A DNA stretch of 64,000 bases from Lachnospiraceae bacterium. GTDB taxonomy: Bacteria; Bacillota_A; Clostridia; Lachnospirales; Lachnospiraceae. How positions within the stretch are numbered: the stretch's first letter is position 1; every line of letters starts with the position of its first letter. A program made the position numbers and the translations under genes. The notes under the pieces are model-generated. The model searched no databases, had not been told where the DNA came from, and saw only the letters and a list, made by a program, of their open reading frames with translations. Positions 33,842-43,136 of this stretch are shown one piece after another. The stretch covers positions 62,001-126,000 of the forward strand of contig JAETQR010000004.1 in assembly GCA_021770615.1 (NCBI GenBank), in the 5' to 3' direction.

Positions 33842-35026
33842 TTAATGTGTATTCTTTTTAACAAAGTCTTCATACAGTGGGGACATGCTTCTTAATTTAT
33901 CCACAATACCAACTAATTTATCAACGACATAATCGGCATCTTCTTTTGTCGTATCTTCACTGAGGGTGAGCCGGAGTGAACCATGGGCGATCTCATGAGG
34001 AAGCCCGATGGCAAGCAGTACATGGGATGGGTCCAGTGAACCGGAAGTACAGGCGGAACCGCTGGAAGCACAGATCCCTTCCATGTCGAGCATGATAAGA
34101 AGAGATTCTCCCTCAACAAACTGAAAGCTGAAATTTACATTGTTTGGCAATCGGTTGGTGCGGTGTCCGTTTAACCGGCAGTAAGGAATCGCCTTTTCAA
34201 TCTTTTCAATCAGATAGTCCCGGATTTCTGTCTCTTTCCGAACCCTCTCTTCCATCGTGGAAACGGCGATCGAAACCGCCTCTCCCAAACCTACAATGCC
34301 CGGAACATTTTCTGTGCCGGCCCTGCGTTTTCTCTCCTGTGCGCCACCGTGTATGAACGAACGAAGTTTCAATCCCTTGCGGATATACAAAAATCCGATT
34401 CCTTTTGGGCCGTGGAGTTTGTGGCCGCTCGCACTGAGCATATCAATATTCATCGCATCTACATCGATCTCAAGCTGTCCGAATGCCTGCACAGCATCGG
34501 TATGAAACAACACATCATGTGCCTTTGCGATCGCACCGATTTCTTTTACCGGCTGTATGGAACCAATCTCGTTATTGGCAAACATGATCGAAATAAGTAT
34601 CGTGTCGGGACGGATTGCCTGTTCTAACTGGTCAAGTTTTACGATCCCCTGTTCGTCAACATCAACGTATGTGATCTCAAACCCACGTTTTTCCAAATAA
34701 TCGCACGTATGCAAAATAGCATGATGTTCAATCTTCGATGTAATAATATGTTTTCCCTTCTGTTCATACGCCTCTGCCGTAGCAATCAGCGCCCAGTTAT
34801 CTGCCTCGCTGCCACCGGCGGTAAAATAAATATCCCGGATATCGGTCTTAAGTGCATCTGCGATGACCTGTCTGCTGTCATTGACCGCTTTTTTATTTTT
34901 TGCTGCAAAATCATATACGCTGGACGGATTTCCAAAATTCTCGGTAAAATAAGGATACATAGCATCTACGACTTCTTTTTTGGTCGAAGTGGTAGCCGCA
35001 TTATCCAGATACACAAATCTACTCAT
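33842..35026 (-). CDS. nifS: cysteine desulfurase NifS/IscS
   Basis: PLP enzyme that takes sulfur from cysteine for Fe-S clusters. 394 residues: YLDNAATTSTKKEVV, EHHAILHTC, PLP lysine K203 in SASGHKLHGPKG and active-site C326 in GSACTSGSLDPSHVL. I start at the ATG of MSRFVYLDNAATT, with AAAGGAG about 10 nt upstream; an in-frame ATG seven codons earlier overlaps that site. Followed by nifU after 15 nt. Confidence 0.94.
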   Translation of the reverse strand: MSRFVYLDNAATTSTKKEVVDAMYPYFTENFGNPSSVYDFAAKNKKAVNDSRQVIADALKTDIRDIYFTAGGSEADNWALIATAEAYEQKGKHIITSKIEHHAILHTCDYLEKRGFEITYVDVDEQGIVKLDQLEQAIRPDTILISIMFANNEIGSIQPVKEIGAIAKAHDVLFHTDAVQAFGQLEIDVDAMNIDMLSASGHKLHGPKGIGFLYIRKGLKLRSFIHGGAQERKRRAGTENVPGIVGLGEAVSIAVSTMEERVRKETEIRDYLIEKIEKAIPYCRLNGHRTNRLPNNVNFSFQFVEGESLLIMLDMEGICASSGSACTSGSLDPSHVLLAIGLPHEIAHGSLRLTLSEDTTKEDADYVVDKLVGIVDKLRSMSPLYEDFVKKNTH

Positions 35027-35093
35027 TCTTGTTAAATCTCCTTTCATTCATATCATTCTGTTTGCCACCGGTTTATCGGGGAAACATCTAAAT

Positions 35094-35531
35094 TTAACAT
35101 CCACTTCGTTTTGGCGGGATGGTCTCTTTTAGTAAATCGGAAAGCATAAGATTGTCTACGGCACTATTAATACTGTCATTGATACGCCGCCATACGATTT
35201 TTGTAATGCACTGCCCGGATTCCTTACAGGGATCGCCATTCTCTGTCACTTCTGAACAGTTTACCGGGGAAAGATCCCCCTCAAGTGCCCGCAGAATATC
35301 TCCTACGGATATCTTATTCATCGGAGCCGCCAGTGAATACCCGCCTTTTGCTCCCCGTATACTTGTTACAATATGTGCTTTTTTTAATTTTGCGATAAGC
35401 TGTTCGAGATAGCTGATCGAGATATCCTGCCGGATCGCGATATCACTCAGGGATACAGGCTCGTTTTCACCATGTATGGCAATGTCGATCACGGCCCGGA
35501 GACCATATCTTCCTTTTGTGGAAATTTTCAT
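35094..35531 (-). CDS. iscR: Rrf2/IscR family Fe-S cluster regulator
   Basis: Winged-helix regulator of 145 residues: MKISTKGRYGLRAVIDIA, LSDIAIRQDISISYLEQLIAKLK and IRGAKGGYSLA. Three cysteines (C92, C102, C108) match the cluster ligands of IscR. It leads the nifS-nifU operon and probably senses Fe-S status and controls its own promoter. CymR-type cysteine regulators lack these cysteines, which argues against that reading. Confidence 0.9.
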   Translation of the reverse strand: MKISTKGRYGLRAVIDIAIHGENEPVSLSDIAIRQDISISYLEQLIAKLKKAHIVTSIRGAKGGYSLAAPMNKISVGDILRALEGDLSPVNCSEVTENGDPCKESGQCITKIVWRRINDSINSAVDNLMLSDLLKETIPPKRSGC

Positions 35532-35614
35532 AATAAGTTCATTCCTTTTTTATTTGATTCAGAAAGTTCCCGGTTGCGGTTTTCAGCCTTTATCCTACTA
35601 AAATATTTCCAACC

Positions 35615-35649
35615 ATTTTAATTCCTATTATTTTCATCGGAATTAAAAT
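35615..35649. promoter_or_regulatory. perfect inverted repeat at the iscR transcription start
   Basis: ATTTTAATTCC and its exact complement are separated by 13 nt, immediately downstream of the -10 on the minus strand. The place and symmetry fit an operator for the Rrf2 regulator encoded next door, though a leader-RNA hairpin is the alternative. Confidence 0.7.
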
Positions 35650-35650
35650 G

Positions 35651-35679
35651 ATTATAACGCCCTCTTTGTTTTTTGTCAA
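35651..35679 (-). promoter_or_regulatory. promoter of the iscR-nifS-nifU operon
   Basis: Consensus TTGACA (35674-35679) and TATAAT (35651-35656) on the minus strand with a 17-nt spacer. About 120 nt of leader precede the iscR start. Confidence 0.85.
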
Positions 35680-35713
35680 GACTTCTGCTGGAAGAATCGC
35701 ACTTTCTTATATA

Positions 35714-35747
35714 ATAAAACAAGAAGGCCCGGTGAATCGGGCCTTCT
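35714..35747 (-). terminator. rho-independent terminator of the acidic 681-residue gene
   Basis: AGAAGGCCCG pairs perfectly with CGGGCCTTCT across six bases, followed on the minus strand by TTGTTTTATT. It begins within a few bases of the stop codon. Confidence 0.85.
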
Positions 35748-35750
35748 GTG

Positions 35751-37796
35751 TCAGACATAAAATATCTTATAGTAAGAACGTTTGATTTTTCCATCTTTGT
35801 GTACGATATGCTGTGTCGATACACGTCTCTTTCTCTCCACTGGTTCCAGTTTCGGTTCACCGGTTGCCGCGGTTTCCTGTTTCGCAAGTGCGTCTGCGGC
35901 CACCTCGAGTGCTGCCTCAACCACAGGATTATGAGGCATCTCTTCTCTTGCTGAAATATCATCCAGTGAATAAGCAAAACCATCTTCTTTATTTTGATGG
36001 CTCTCCTTACTCCTGCCTCGTTTTTTTTCTTTTTCCTGCTTGTTTAACTTATTTTCTATGTCAGATACCGTCGGAACCTCACTGTAATCTTCTATGATCA
36101 TAGAAGTAATATCATCTCCTGCGATATCATCAATAACGCTTGAAATCGTTGGAGCATCTCCCTCCGGATAAACAGGTTCAAATTTCAGTTTCATCTCCTC
36201 TGTTTCCGGAGCAACGGTAAACTCAGGGATACTTTCTTCCTCATTTATTTCAGTTGGAGATTCCGGCTCATCAGTTTCAGCAAATTCAAATCCTCCCGGT
36301 ATTCCGGATTCTGTTCCGATATCAGATTCCAAAGGATCATCTTCCGTTATAAATTCAAGGCTTCCCTCATTTGTTTCAGGTTCTGTTCCCATATCAAACG
36401 TAAGAGAATTTTCCTCTTCCACAGGTTCAATCTGAGGCGTCAGTTCCAGCTCGGGTTCCGGTTCGATTTGAGGTGTTAGTTCCAACTCTGGCTCGGGTTC
36501 CGGTTCGATCTGAGGCGTCAGCTCCAGCTCGGGTTCCGGTTCGATCTGAGGTGTCGGTTCCAACTCGGGTTCCGGTTCGATAACAGGTTCAGGAGAAACC
36601 GTCTCATGGGGCTCTGTATTTCCGGAAAGGTCATTCAACGCAGCCGCCACCAGATTTGACATATCAAGTTCCGAATTTAAGGAATTTGTTGTTGTCGCTT
36701 CCGTATCATCCAGATCAATGCTGTTTGAAGACGGTTTATTGAACTCGTCGGCATCTTCAATACTTCCTTTAAAAGAACTCAGGTCAATATTTTCATCTGA
36801 AAAATCATTATCATCGGATAAATCAACCCCAAGATCAAACATATCATTTGATATTTCGATATCAGGAGAAATCGTCTTTTCTTCACCGGATATCACACTT
36901 TTGGCTTCAAGCAGTTCATCCTGATCCGTCTGCTCGATCACATCGGCAAGATCTTCCCGAACGGTAGCGTTCATACGATCCAGATTTTCTGAAATATCAA
37001 GCCGGTCAAAAAGATTTTTTAACTCCGTTTCTTCATTTCTCTCCGCAGACAGCATAGCAGCCGCTTCACTCAATGCCTTTTCAGACTGCTCCCAGTCATC
37101 CATGGAATTTGCCAGATGGTTCAGACGCTCCTCCACCTCATCTTTTTCTTTCTCCAGATCATCGGGTACAGCTGGCTGTACGGATTGTACCGGCTGTTCC
37201 ACCGGCTCCGGCCCGGTTTCTGCCTGATTTATCATTTCTTCTTTTGGTGCCTGCACAGGTACGTCCAGCGTGACATCACTAAGCCCCGGGGAATCCATAA
37301 TAGTATCCTCCCCGAGAGTGGCAAACGAATCTTCTTGTTCGTGAGGCATCTGGATCATCGTATCGGATTCGTCTGATATTCCCATGTCACCGCCACCTAA
37401 TACAGCGTCTGAGGCAGAGGAGATCCCCCCGTCCAATGCTCCCGAAATCCCACCTGTATTCAACATTTCTGCCCCGCCACCCAGTACAGCGTCTCCGGCA
37501 GAAGAAATATTTCCATCTAATGCCCCTGAAAGCCCGCCTGTTCCTCCGGCATCCTGTGACCCGGCCGGGGAAATATCACCATCCAGCAAAAATTCAGAAT
37601 CCAATGCGGATGAGGAAGCCTGACTTGAAAAAGAGGGTTCTGGTACGCCTGTTTCCGGTGCAGGAACACTCTCCGTATTCTGGGAAATTGTCTTTTCAAT
37701 CTCTCTTTCTTTTTCCTTCTCTACAAAATCAAGAGATATGGTCCATTCCGGTTTATCCTCTGTGGGAAGCCCCAAATCAATGCTACCTTTTCCCAT
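35751..37796 (-). CDS. large acidic, probably disordered protein of unknown function
   Basis: I do not recognise this 681-residue protein. No signal peptide or membrane segment is visible. It is very rich in Asp, Glu, Ser and Pro. Near residues 85-145 there are two copies of a GALDGxISSAxDAVLGGG repeat, and near 400-455 four copies of EPEPELELTPQIEP. The C-terminus turns basic with aromatics (RRVSTQHIVHKDGKIKRSYYKIFYV region, residues 657-681), which looks like a short binding tail. It has its own terminator and stands alone. A cytoplasmic scaffold is possible; that is a guess. Confidence 0.75.
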   Translation of the reverse strand: MGKGSIDLGLPTEDKPEWTISLDFVEKEKEREIEKTISQNTESVPAPETGVPEPSFSSQASSSALDSEFLLDGDISPAGSQDAGGTGGLSGALDGNISSAGDAVLGGGAEMLNTGGISGALDGGISSASDAVLGGGDMGISDESDTMIQMPHEQEDSFATLGEDTIMDSPGLSDVTLDVPVQAPKEEMINQAETGPEPVEQPVQSVQPAVPDDLEKEKDEVEERLNHLANSMDDWEQSEKALSEAAAMLSAERNEETELKNLFDRLDISENLDRMNATVREDLADVIEQTDQDELLEAKSVISGEEKTISPDIEISNDMFDLGVDLSDDNDFSDENIDLSSFKGSIEDADEFNKPSSNSIDLDDTEATTTNSLNSELDMSNLVAAALNDLSGNTEPHETVSPEPVIEPEPELEPTPQIEPEPELELTPQIEPEPEPELELTPQIEPEPELELTPQIEPVEEENSLTFDMGTEPETNEGSLEFITEDDPLESDIGTESGIPGGFEFAETDEPESPTEINEEESIPEFTVAPETEEMKLKFEPVYPEGDAPTISSVIDDIAGDDITSMIIEDYSEVPTVSDIENKLNKQEKEKKRGRSKESHQNKEDGFAYSLDDISAREEMPHNPVVEAALEVAADALAKQETAATGEPKLEPVERKRRVSTQHIVHKDGKIKRSYYKIFYV
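36425..36590 (-). repeat. coding tandem repeat (EPEPELELTPQIEP units)
   Basis: Four imperfect 36-42-bp units within the acidic gene, built on CTCGGGTTCCGGTTCGATC on the + strand. Unit length is a multiple of three and third positions vary, so the peptide repeat appears to be kept by selection. Confidence 0.85.
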
Positions 37797-37951
37797 ACCA
37801 ATTCAATCCCTTCATAAATAACATATTTTCACATACATACAGTTATAAATATAATACTACAAATTGCGCCAAAAAACAATATATTAAAAAAAATTCATAG
37901 AATTTACCAAGTCACATAAATTTTAGTAAGCCCGTAAATTAAAAAGGGAGA

Positions 37952-39448
37952 ATGAATTTGAAGGAAAAAATATTAAAAGGAACGATCTTCCTCACGGGCG
38001 CAGGCATACTCACCCGTATCATCGGATTTTTATACCGTATTTTTCTGGCAAATGCACTCGGGGAAACAGAACTTGGTATCTATCAGCTTGTTTTCCCGGT
38101 ATACACGATCTGCTTTACTTTATACGCATCCGGACTTCAGACAGCTGTATCCCAACTCGTATCCAATCCCCGTTATAAATACTCAAAAAAAGTGATACGG
38201 ACAGGGATCCTCTTGTCCCTGAGTGTATCCGTCCTTCTTTCTGTGATTATATTTTCATTTTCGGATTTTATCAGTATTCACTTTTTATTTACAGAAAGAA
38301 CCGCATCGCTTTTAAAAATATTGGCGTTTATCTTTCCGTTTTGTGGTGTAACAAGTATGATAAACGGATATTTTTATGGTCTCCGCGAAGCCAAAGTACC
38401 CGCTTTGACGCAGTTGATCGAGCAGTTGTTTCGTGTCGGATTTGTATTTTTGATCTACACCAGCCATATCTGCGAATTTTCATGCGGTATTGCCGTAGGC
38501 GGTTTGATCGCAGGGGAAATTGCCTCCAATCTGTATAACCTGATCAGCCTGAAACGGACAAAAGGAAAAGAAACAGGAATCCTTACCCTGACAAAAAGAA
38601 AAATTGCCGGTGCCCTTTTGCGGCAGGCGGTTCCTCTCAGTGGAACCAAACTTGTTATTTCCCTGCTGTCCAGTTTTGAATCCGTACTCATACCGATCAT
38701 GTTTACCCGTTATGGACTTCCCCACGATGATTCACTTGCACTTTATGGCGTCATAACCGGAATCGTTTTACCATTTATCATGTTTCCCGGTACGATCACG
38801 AACTCCCTTTCTGTTCTCCTGCTTCCTGAGATTTCCAAAGCAGATAATGAAAAAAACAGGGAAAAGATCCAGCACACGACACGTATCACGATCAAATATT
38901 CCCTGCTCCTTGGTTGTATGGCAACAGCGGTATTTTTAAATTTTGGAAAAATGATTGGCGTTATCTTTTTTCATAGTGAAAATGCAGGAAAACTACTTAC
39001 CCTTCTGGCGGTCATCTGCCCGTTTATTTATGTCTCAACAACTCTTTCCAGTATCATAAATGGTTTGTCAAAGACACATATCACGTTCCGAAATACCGTT
39101 CTTGGTCTGTTTGTCCGGATTCTCTTTCTTGTTTTTATCACTCCCGTATATGGTGTGTATGGCTATTTGCTGGGTCTTCTCCTGAGTCAGATCATTATCA
39201 GTCTGTTGGATGGCATTTACCTGATCCAAAATGGCTATACAGAAATTTTTCTGGGAAAATGGCTTGTTTTTCCATTTATGTGTCTCTCACTCTCGCTTAT
39301 GATATGCCGTTTTTTTCTGCAAAAATTATGTCTCTCCCTGCATACAGAGAGAGACATATGGCTCCTTTTTTCCATTATCCCGGCCTTTCTTATATCTTTT
39401 CTGGTCTTTAAGATCACCGGACTCATCGATCGCAAAGATCTCATATAG
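37952..39448 (+). CDS. SpoVB/MurJ-like polysaccharide flippase (MATE-like fold)
   Basis: A 498-residue protein with about 14 membrane segments, of the MVF/PST flippase superfamily. The N-terminus (KGTIFLTGAGILTRIIGFLYRIF) and ALYGVITGIVLPFIMFPGTITNSLSVLLLPEIS regions are typical of stage V sporulation protein B, which moves wall precursors during cortex synthesis. A general lipid-linked oligosaccharide flippase cannot be ruled out. A single gene, convergent with ligA. AAAGGGAG lies close ahead of the ATG. Confidence 0.85.
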   Translation: MNLKEKILKGTIFLTGAGILTRIIGFLYRIFLANALGETELGIYQLVFPVYTICFTLYASGLQTAVSQLVSNPRYKYSKKVIRTGILLSLSVSVLLSVIIFSFSDFISIHFLFTERTASLLKILAFIFPFCGVTSMINGYFYGLREAKVPALTQLIEQLFRVGFVFLIYTSHICEFSCGIAVGGLIAGEIASNLYNLISLKRTKGKETGILTLTKRKIAGALLRQAVPLSGTKLVISLLSSFESVLIPIMFTRYGLPHDDSLALYGVITGIVLPFIMFPGTITNSLSVLLLPEISKADNEKNREKIQHTTRITIKYSLLLGCMATAVFLNFGKMIGVIFFHSENAGKLLTLLAVICPFIYVSTTLSSIINGLSKTHITFRNTVLGLFVRILFLVFITPVYGVYGYLLGLLLSQIIISLLDGIYLIQNGYTEIFLGKWLVFPFMCLSLSLMICRFFLQKLCLSLHTERDIWLLFSIIPAFLISFLVFKITGLIDRKDLI

Positions 39449-39492
39449 AAAGTGCAACGGAGAACCACGCACCAAAGAACTAAAATTCTATC

Positions 39493-41445
39493 TTACAACA
39501 TCTTAAGAAGTTCTTCCTCCGTGATGACAGGGATACCAAGCTCTTTTGCTTTTTTATTTTTGGAAGATGAAGAGGCCCGGTCATTATTGACCAGATAATT
39601 TGTATTTTTACTCACCGAACCGCTCACTTTCCCACCCGCAAGTTCAATCTTCTCTTTACATTCATTGCGGTTTGAAAAGTGGGTAAGGCTTCCTGTGATC
39701 ACAAAAGTGATTCCTTCCAGTTTACCTGAATCTGTTCCTTCCGGCATAGAGATCGTTAAGATATGTTCCAGCCTTTTTACCATACACAGATTCTCTTCAT
39801 TGGCGAAAAATGACACAAAAGAATGGGCAAGTTTTTCGCCGATCCCGTCCACAGAGATCAGATCTTCTTCCGTCAATTCGTTCATCCGGCTGGGGTCAAG
39901 AGGATACCGTCGGCACACAAGTTTGGCCATGCTAAGTCCGAATCCCTTGATTCCGAGACTATAAATAACCCGTTCCAATGATACATTTTTTGCCTGCTCG
40001 ATCGCTACCAGCATATTCTGACACGATTTTTCGCCAAAGCCTTCCATTGTTTCAATCTCTTCTTTGTGTTTTTCTAACCCAAAGAGATCACAGAAATCCT
40101 GAAGCCATCCACGGGCAATAAATTTTTCCAGTGTTGCCTCCGAAAATCCATCAATATTCAGAGCGTCCCTGCTGACAAAATGACTGAACATCTTTAATTT
40201 TTTTGCGTAACATCCGGGATTGACACAAAACAAAAATTCCGAACCATTTTCATTGACGAGCTCCGTATGTTCACCACAGACCGGACATACTCCGGGAATC
40301 GATGCTGTCCCACTGCCGGTGAGATTTTCCTGTATCTGCGGGATGATCATATTGGCTTTGTACACGGTGATCCGGTCCCCCAGTCCCAGCTTAAGCTCCT
40401 TCAATATGCTGATATTGTGTACGCTGGCCCGGCTCACTGTCGTTCCCTCTAATTCTACCGGTTCAAATACAGCGATCGGATTGATAAGCCCTGTTCTTGA
40501 TGCACTCCACTCAATGTCAAGCAAAGTCGTCTCAGCCAGTTCATCCTGCCATTTAAAAGCAATGGAATCCCTCGGGAACTTTGCAGTTCTTCCAAGACTA
40601 CGGCTGTAGTCTATATCGTCATAAGTAAGCACAAGACCATCACTGGGGAGATCCATCCCCCCGGCAATCTCCTCTGAGAACGCTTTCACTGCGTTCTCCA
40701 GATTCGTCTGGCTCACTACTTTATAAGGAACGACATCAAACCCCAAAGTGTCGAACCATCTGCGGATTTCTTCCTTGCTGTGAAACACTTTATCCATGGG
40801 ATCGGAATCAATAAGATCATATACATAAAAATGAACATTACGTTCGGCTGTGATCTGGTTATTGAGCTGCCTTACCGTACCACTGCACAAATTTCTGGGG
40901 TTCTTATATTGTTCCTGAATATCGGAAAAAGAGCGGTTCAGTGTTTCAAAATCCGAGTATCGGATCAACGCCTCACCGCGGAGGATCAAAGTACCTGGAT
41001 AACGGATCCTGGCAGGGATATTCTTGAATGTTCTGGCATTATTGGTAATGACCTCTCCCGTTTCGCCATTCCCTCTTGTGAGAGCCTTTGTAAGGACGCC
41101 ATCCTGATAGGTAAGAATAACACTAAGCCCATCGAGTTTAAGCGACAAAAGCCCTTTTTGTCCTCCGAGCCACTGCAACAGTTCTCCGGCCTCTTTTGTT
41201 TTATCTAATGAAAGCATAGGTGCTACATGTGCCTCTTTGGGAAGTTCACTCAGCGTTTCATATCCCACATTTATCGTCGGGCTGTTTGACATGACAATGC
41301 CCGTCTTTTTTTCCAGCGAAACTAATTCATCATACTGCTTATCGTATTCAAAATTTGTCATGACCTCATCCTGCCCCTGATAATACACTTTGGCAGCATG
41401 ATTTAGCGTAGAAACCAGTTCTTTTATTCGTTCAAGATCACTCAT
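39493..41445 (-). CDS. ligA: NAD-dependent DNA ligase
   Basis: Seals nicks in duplex DNA using NAD. 650 residues: Ia domain, adenylation domain with K103 (LSLKLDGLSV), OB fold, four-Cys zinc finger (CPVCGEH...CVNPGCYAKK), helix-hairpin-helix repeats (VDGIGEKLAHSFV) and a C-terminal BRCT domain (GITFVITGSLTHFSNRNE). Slightly shorter than the usual 670. Its start overlaps the end of the upstream pseudouridine synthase gene by 8 nt. Confidence 0.95.
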   Translation of the reverse strand: MSDLERIKELVSTLNHAAKVYYQGQDEVMTNFEYDKQYDELVSLEKKTGIVMSNSPTINVGYETLSELPKEAHVAPMLSLDKTKEAGELLQWLGGQKGLLSLKLDGLSVILTYQDGVLTKALTRGNGETGEVITNNARTFKNIPARIRYPGTLILRGEALIRYSDFETLNRSFSDIQEQYKNPRNLCSGTVRQLNNQITAERNVHFYVYDLIDSDPMDKVFHSKEEIRRWFDTLGFDVVPYKVVSQTNLENAVKAFSEEIAGGMDLPSDGLVLTYDDIDYSRSLGRTAKFPRDSIAFKWQDELAETTLLDIEWSASRTGLINPIAVFEPVELEGTTVSRASVHNISILKELKLGLGDRITVYKANMIIPQIQENLTGSGTASIPGVCPVCGEHTELVNENGSEFLFCVNPGCYAKKLKMFSHFVSRDALNIDGFSEATLEKFIARGWLQDFCDLFGLEKHKEEIETMEGFGEKSCQNMLVAIEQAKNVSLERVIYSLGIKGFGLSMAKLVCRRYPLDPSRMNELTEEDLISVDGIGEKLAHSFVSFFANEENLCMVKRLEHILTISMPEGTDSGKLEGITFVITGSLTHFSNRNECKEKIELAGGKVSGSVSKNTNYLVNNDRASSSSKNKKAKELGIPVITEEELLKML

Positions 41446-42160
41446 TATAAAATTTCTGTCCTTTCAAAGATTTTTCTAACTGCGTTATCTCCTTATCGGA
41501 TAAATAGCGCCATTTCCCTTCCGGAAGTCCGTCTAATAAAATATTCATGATCCGGACCCGCTTTAACCGGACAACTTTATATCCAAAGTATTCGCACATC
41601 CGACGGATCTGCCGGTTTAATCCCTGGGTTAAGATGATCCGGAAACTTCTCTCGTCGATCATATTGATCCGGCATGGCTTTGTCATTGTATCAAGGATCG
41701 GGACACCCTGACTCATAGCATCCAGAATCTCTTTTTTAAGAGGCCGGCTGACAGTCACGACATATTCTTTTTCGTGTCCGTTTTTTGAACGAAGGATACG
41801 GTCGGTTAGTTCTCCGTCGTTTGTCAGGAGGATCAGGCCGGTTGAATCTTTGTCAAGCCGTCCAACCGGATAGATTCTCTCTTTAAAATGAATATGGTCA
41901 ATAATGTTATTTTTCTCTTTTGTACTGCTTGTACACACGATACCTGCCGGCTTATGAAATGCGATGATAATGCGCTCCTTTTTAGCACAGACCTCTGTTC
42001 CGTCCACGCATACGGTCTGCCCGGTATGAACCTGATCCCCTAATCCGGCTGCTCTTCCGTCAATCGTCACCCTGTTCTGATCCAAAAGACGGTCAGCCTC
42101 TCTTCTGGAACAGTATCCACACATACTTAAATATTTATTGATTCTTACTCTTTCGTCCAA
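41438..42160 (-). CDS. RluB/RluF/RsuA family pseudouridine synthase
   Basis: rRNA pseudouridine synthase of 240 residues. N-terminal S4 domain (VRINKYLSMCGYCSRREADRLL), then catalytic motif YPVGRLDKDSTGLILLTNDG and the C-terminal LTQGLNRQIRRMCEYFGY. The RIMxEYFGYxVxRLKRxRIMN end is closest to RluF, which modifies 23S rRNA U2604 and some tRNAs, but RluB cannot be excluded. Overlap with ligA implies coupling. Confidence 0.88.
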   Translation of the reverse strand: MDERVRINKYLSMCGYCSRREADRLLDQNRVTIDGRAAGLGDQVHTGQTVCVDGTEVCAKKERIIIAFHKPAGIVCTSSTKEKNNIIDHIHFKERIYPVGRLDKDSTGLILLTNDGELTDRILRSKNGHEKEYVVTVSRPLKKEILDAMSQGVPILDTMTKPCRINMIDERSFRIILTQGLNRQIRRMCEYFGYKVVRLKRVRIMNILLDGLPEGKWRYLSDKEITQLEKSLKGQKFYNE

Positions 42161-42189
42161 AATGATCCTGTTCTCCTAACTGATGATTT

Positions 42190-42229
42190 TAAAATGACAC
42201 GCTCCTTGGTTCTCCAATCAGCGTGCCAT
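42190..42229 (-). terminator. terminator downstream of the DPNAAPA-tail gene
   Basis: ATGGCACGCT pairs with AGCGTGTCAT on the minus strand (one G-T), with a second small stem in the loop, then TTTT. It lies about 45 nt past the stop of the preceding minus-strand gene and before the next one. Confidence 0.7.
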
Positions 42230-42274
42230 CTTTTGAATACCGTGTTTTATATCTGTTCTCTCTTTGAAACCGCT

Positions 42275-43039
42275 TTACGATGCCGGAGTCACATTCGGGT
42301 CAGCCGGAGCCGCATTTGGATCGGCGGGTGTTGCGCCTGGATCAGCTGGAGCCGCATTCGGGTCGGCAGGTGCTGCATTCGGATCAACTGACGGCTGCGC
42401 TTCCGGTGTCTGGCTTTCTGCCGGAACAGCCAGATCGGCAGCAATCTCCTGATCCATTTTCTGATAGAGCTGACGAAATGCCTCGTCCGCATTGATCGCC
42501 GTCTGGAGCTGTTCCGTTACCTCTTTTTGAAGTTCTGCTACATGCGAATTTTTATCGGCAGATACAATAAACTCTTCCTCGTTCTCATCCAATGCACTTA
42601 AATAAATTACATATTTTCCATCTGAACCAACTGTCACGTACACGCCGCTCAGGCATGGCGCCAGCGTATTGATGTTTTTCAATTTCATATCATAGCGGAT
42701 ATAAACTCTCAGCGCACCATTATCCTCATTTTCCAATGTATAGCATGTGATATTCTGGTAATCTTCCACGTACTCCGCCTGTGTGATCAGCTTTTCCTGA
42801 TCGATCTGGTTGATATCACTTACTAATGGTTCCATCAGTTCCATATCCACATCCCGCTTCGCTTGAAAATAGCTCGAGACCAGAGTAATGATATCCTCCT
42901 CTTCGCACTTGGCCAACGGAGCGTCCTCAATCTGGTTTGTTGACTCCCCGCCTGTCGGAATCAGCGTAAGAATGAGAAAACTGAGGAACAGCGCCCCGAT
43001 TGAAATAATGATGATCAGTTTTTTGTATTTTAATTTCAT
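42275..43039 (-). CDS. membrane-anchored protein with DPNAAPA repeat tail
   Basis: A 254-residue protein not assigned to a named function. One N-terminal membrane segment (about residues 7-27) without a lipobox Cys, then an extracytoplasmic domain (about 45-190) whose EEDIITLVSSYFQAKRDVDME and YVEDYQNITCYTLENE pattern resembles NTF2-like folds, then a tail of five DPNAAPA-type heptads. The tail suggests a flexible wall-spanning linker with nothing beyond it. Similar proteins are common in Lachnospiraceae. Has its own promoter and terminator. Confidence 0.8.
   Translation of the reverse strand: MKLKYKKLIIIISIGALFLSFLILTLIPTGGESTNQIEDAPLAKCEEEDIITLVSSYFQAKRDVDMELMEPLVSDINQIDQEKLITQAEYVEDYQNITCYTLENEDNGALRVYIRYDMKLKNINTLAPCLSGVYVTVGSDGKYVIYLSALDENEEEFIVSADKNSHVAELQKEVTEQLQTAINADEAFRQLYQKMDQEIAADLAVPAESQTPEAQPSVDPNAAPADPNAAPADPGATPADPNAAPADPNVTPAS
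42281..42391 (-). repeat. 21-bp coding tandem repeat (DPNAAPA)
   Basis: Five units of 21 bp at the 3' end of the gene, reading DPNAAPA, DPNAAPA, DPGATPA, DPNAAPA, DPNVTPA. DNA identity is high, so copy number is likely to vary between strains by slippage. Confidence 0.9.
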
Positions 43040-43107
43040 GGCTTTAACCTTCTTATCAATTTATAGTAAATAACATATTTCCAGACAAAATAAATCTAAC
43101 CATACAA

Positions 43108-43136
43108 ATTATATCAATTATTTAGCGGTTTGTCTA
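43108..43136 (-). promoter_or_regulatory. promoter of the DPNAAPA-tail gene
   Basis: TAGACA (43131-43136) and an extended TGATATAAT (-10 at 43108-43113) on the minus strand with a 17-nt spacer. The -35 overlaps the end of hsp33. Confidence 0.7.

Noticed and set aside
35618..35983. Minus-strand frame of 121 codons overlapping the iscR promoter and the end of the acidic gene
   Set aside because: It crosses a strong terminator, a promoter and another coding frame, and has no ribosome binding site.
36425..36590. CRISPR-like array
   Set aside because: The repeats are contiguous, without unique spacers, and read in frame as EPEPELELTPQIEP inside a coding gene.
42281..42391. Noncoding satellite repeat
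   Set aside because: The 21-bp units are in frame and encode the DPNAAPA tail of a membrane-anchored protein.
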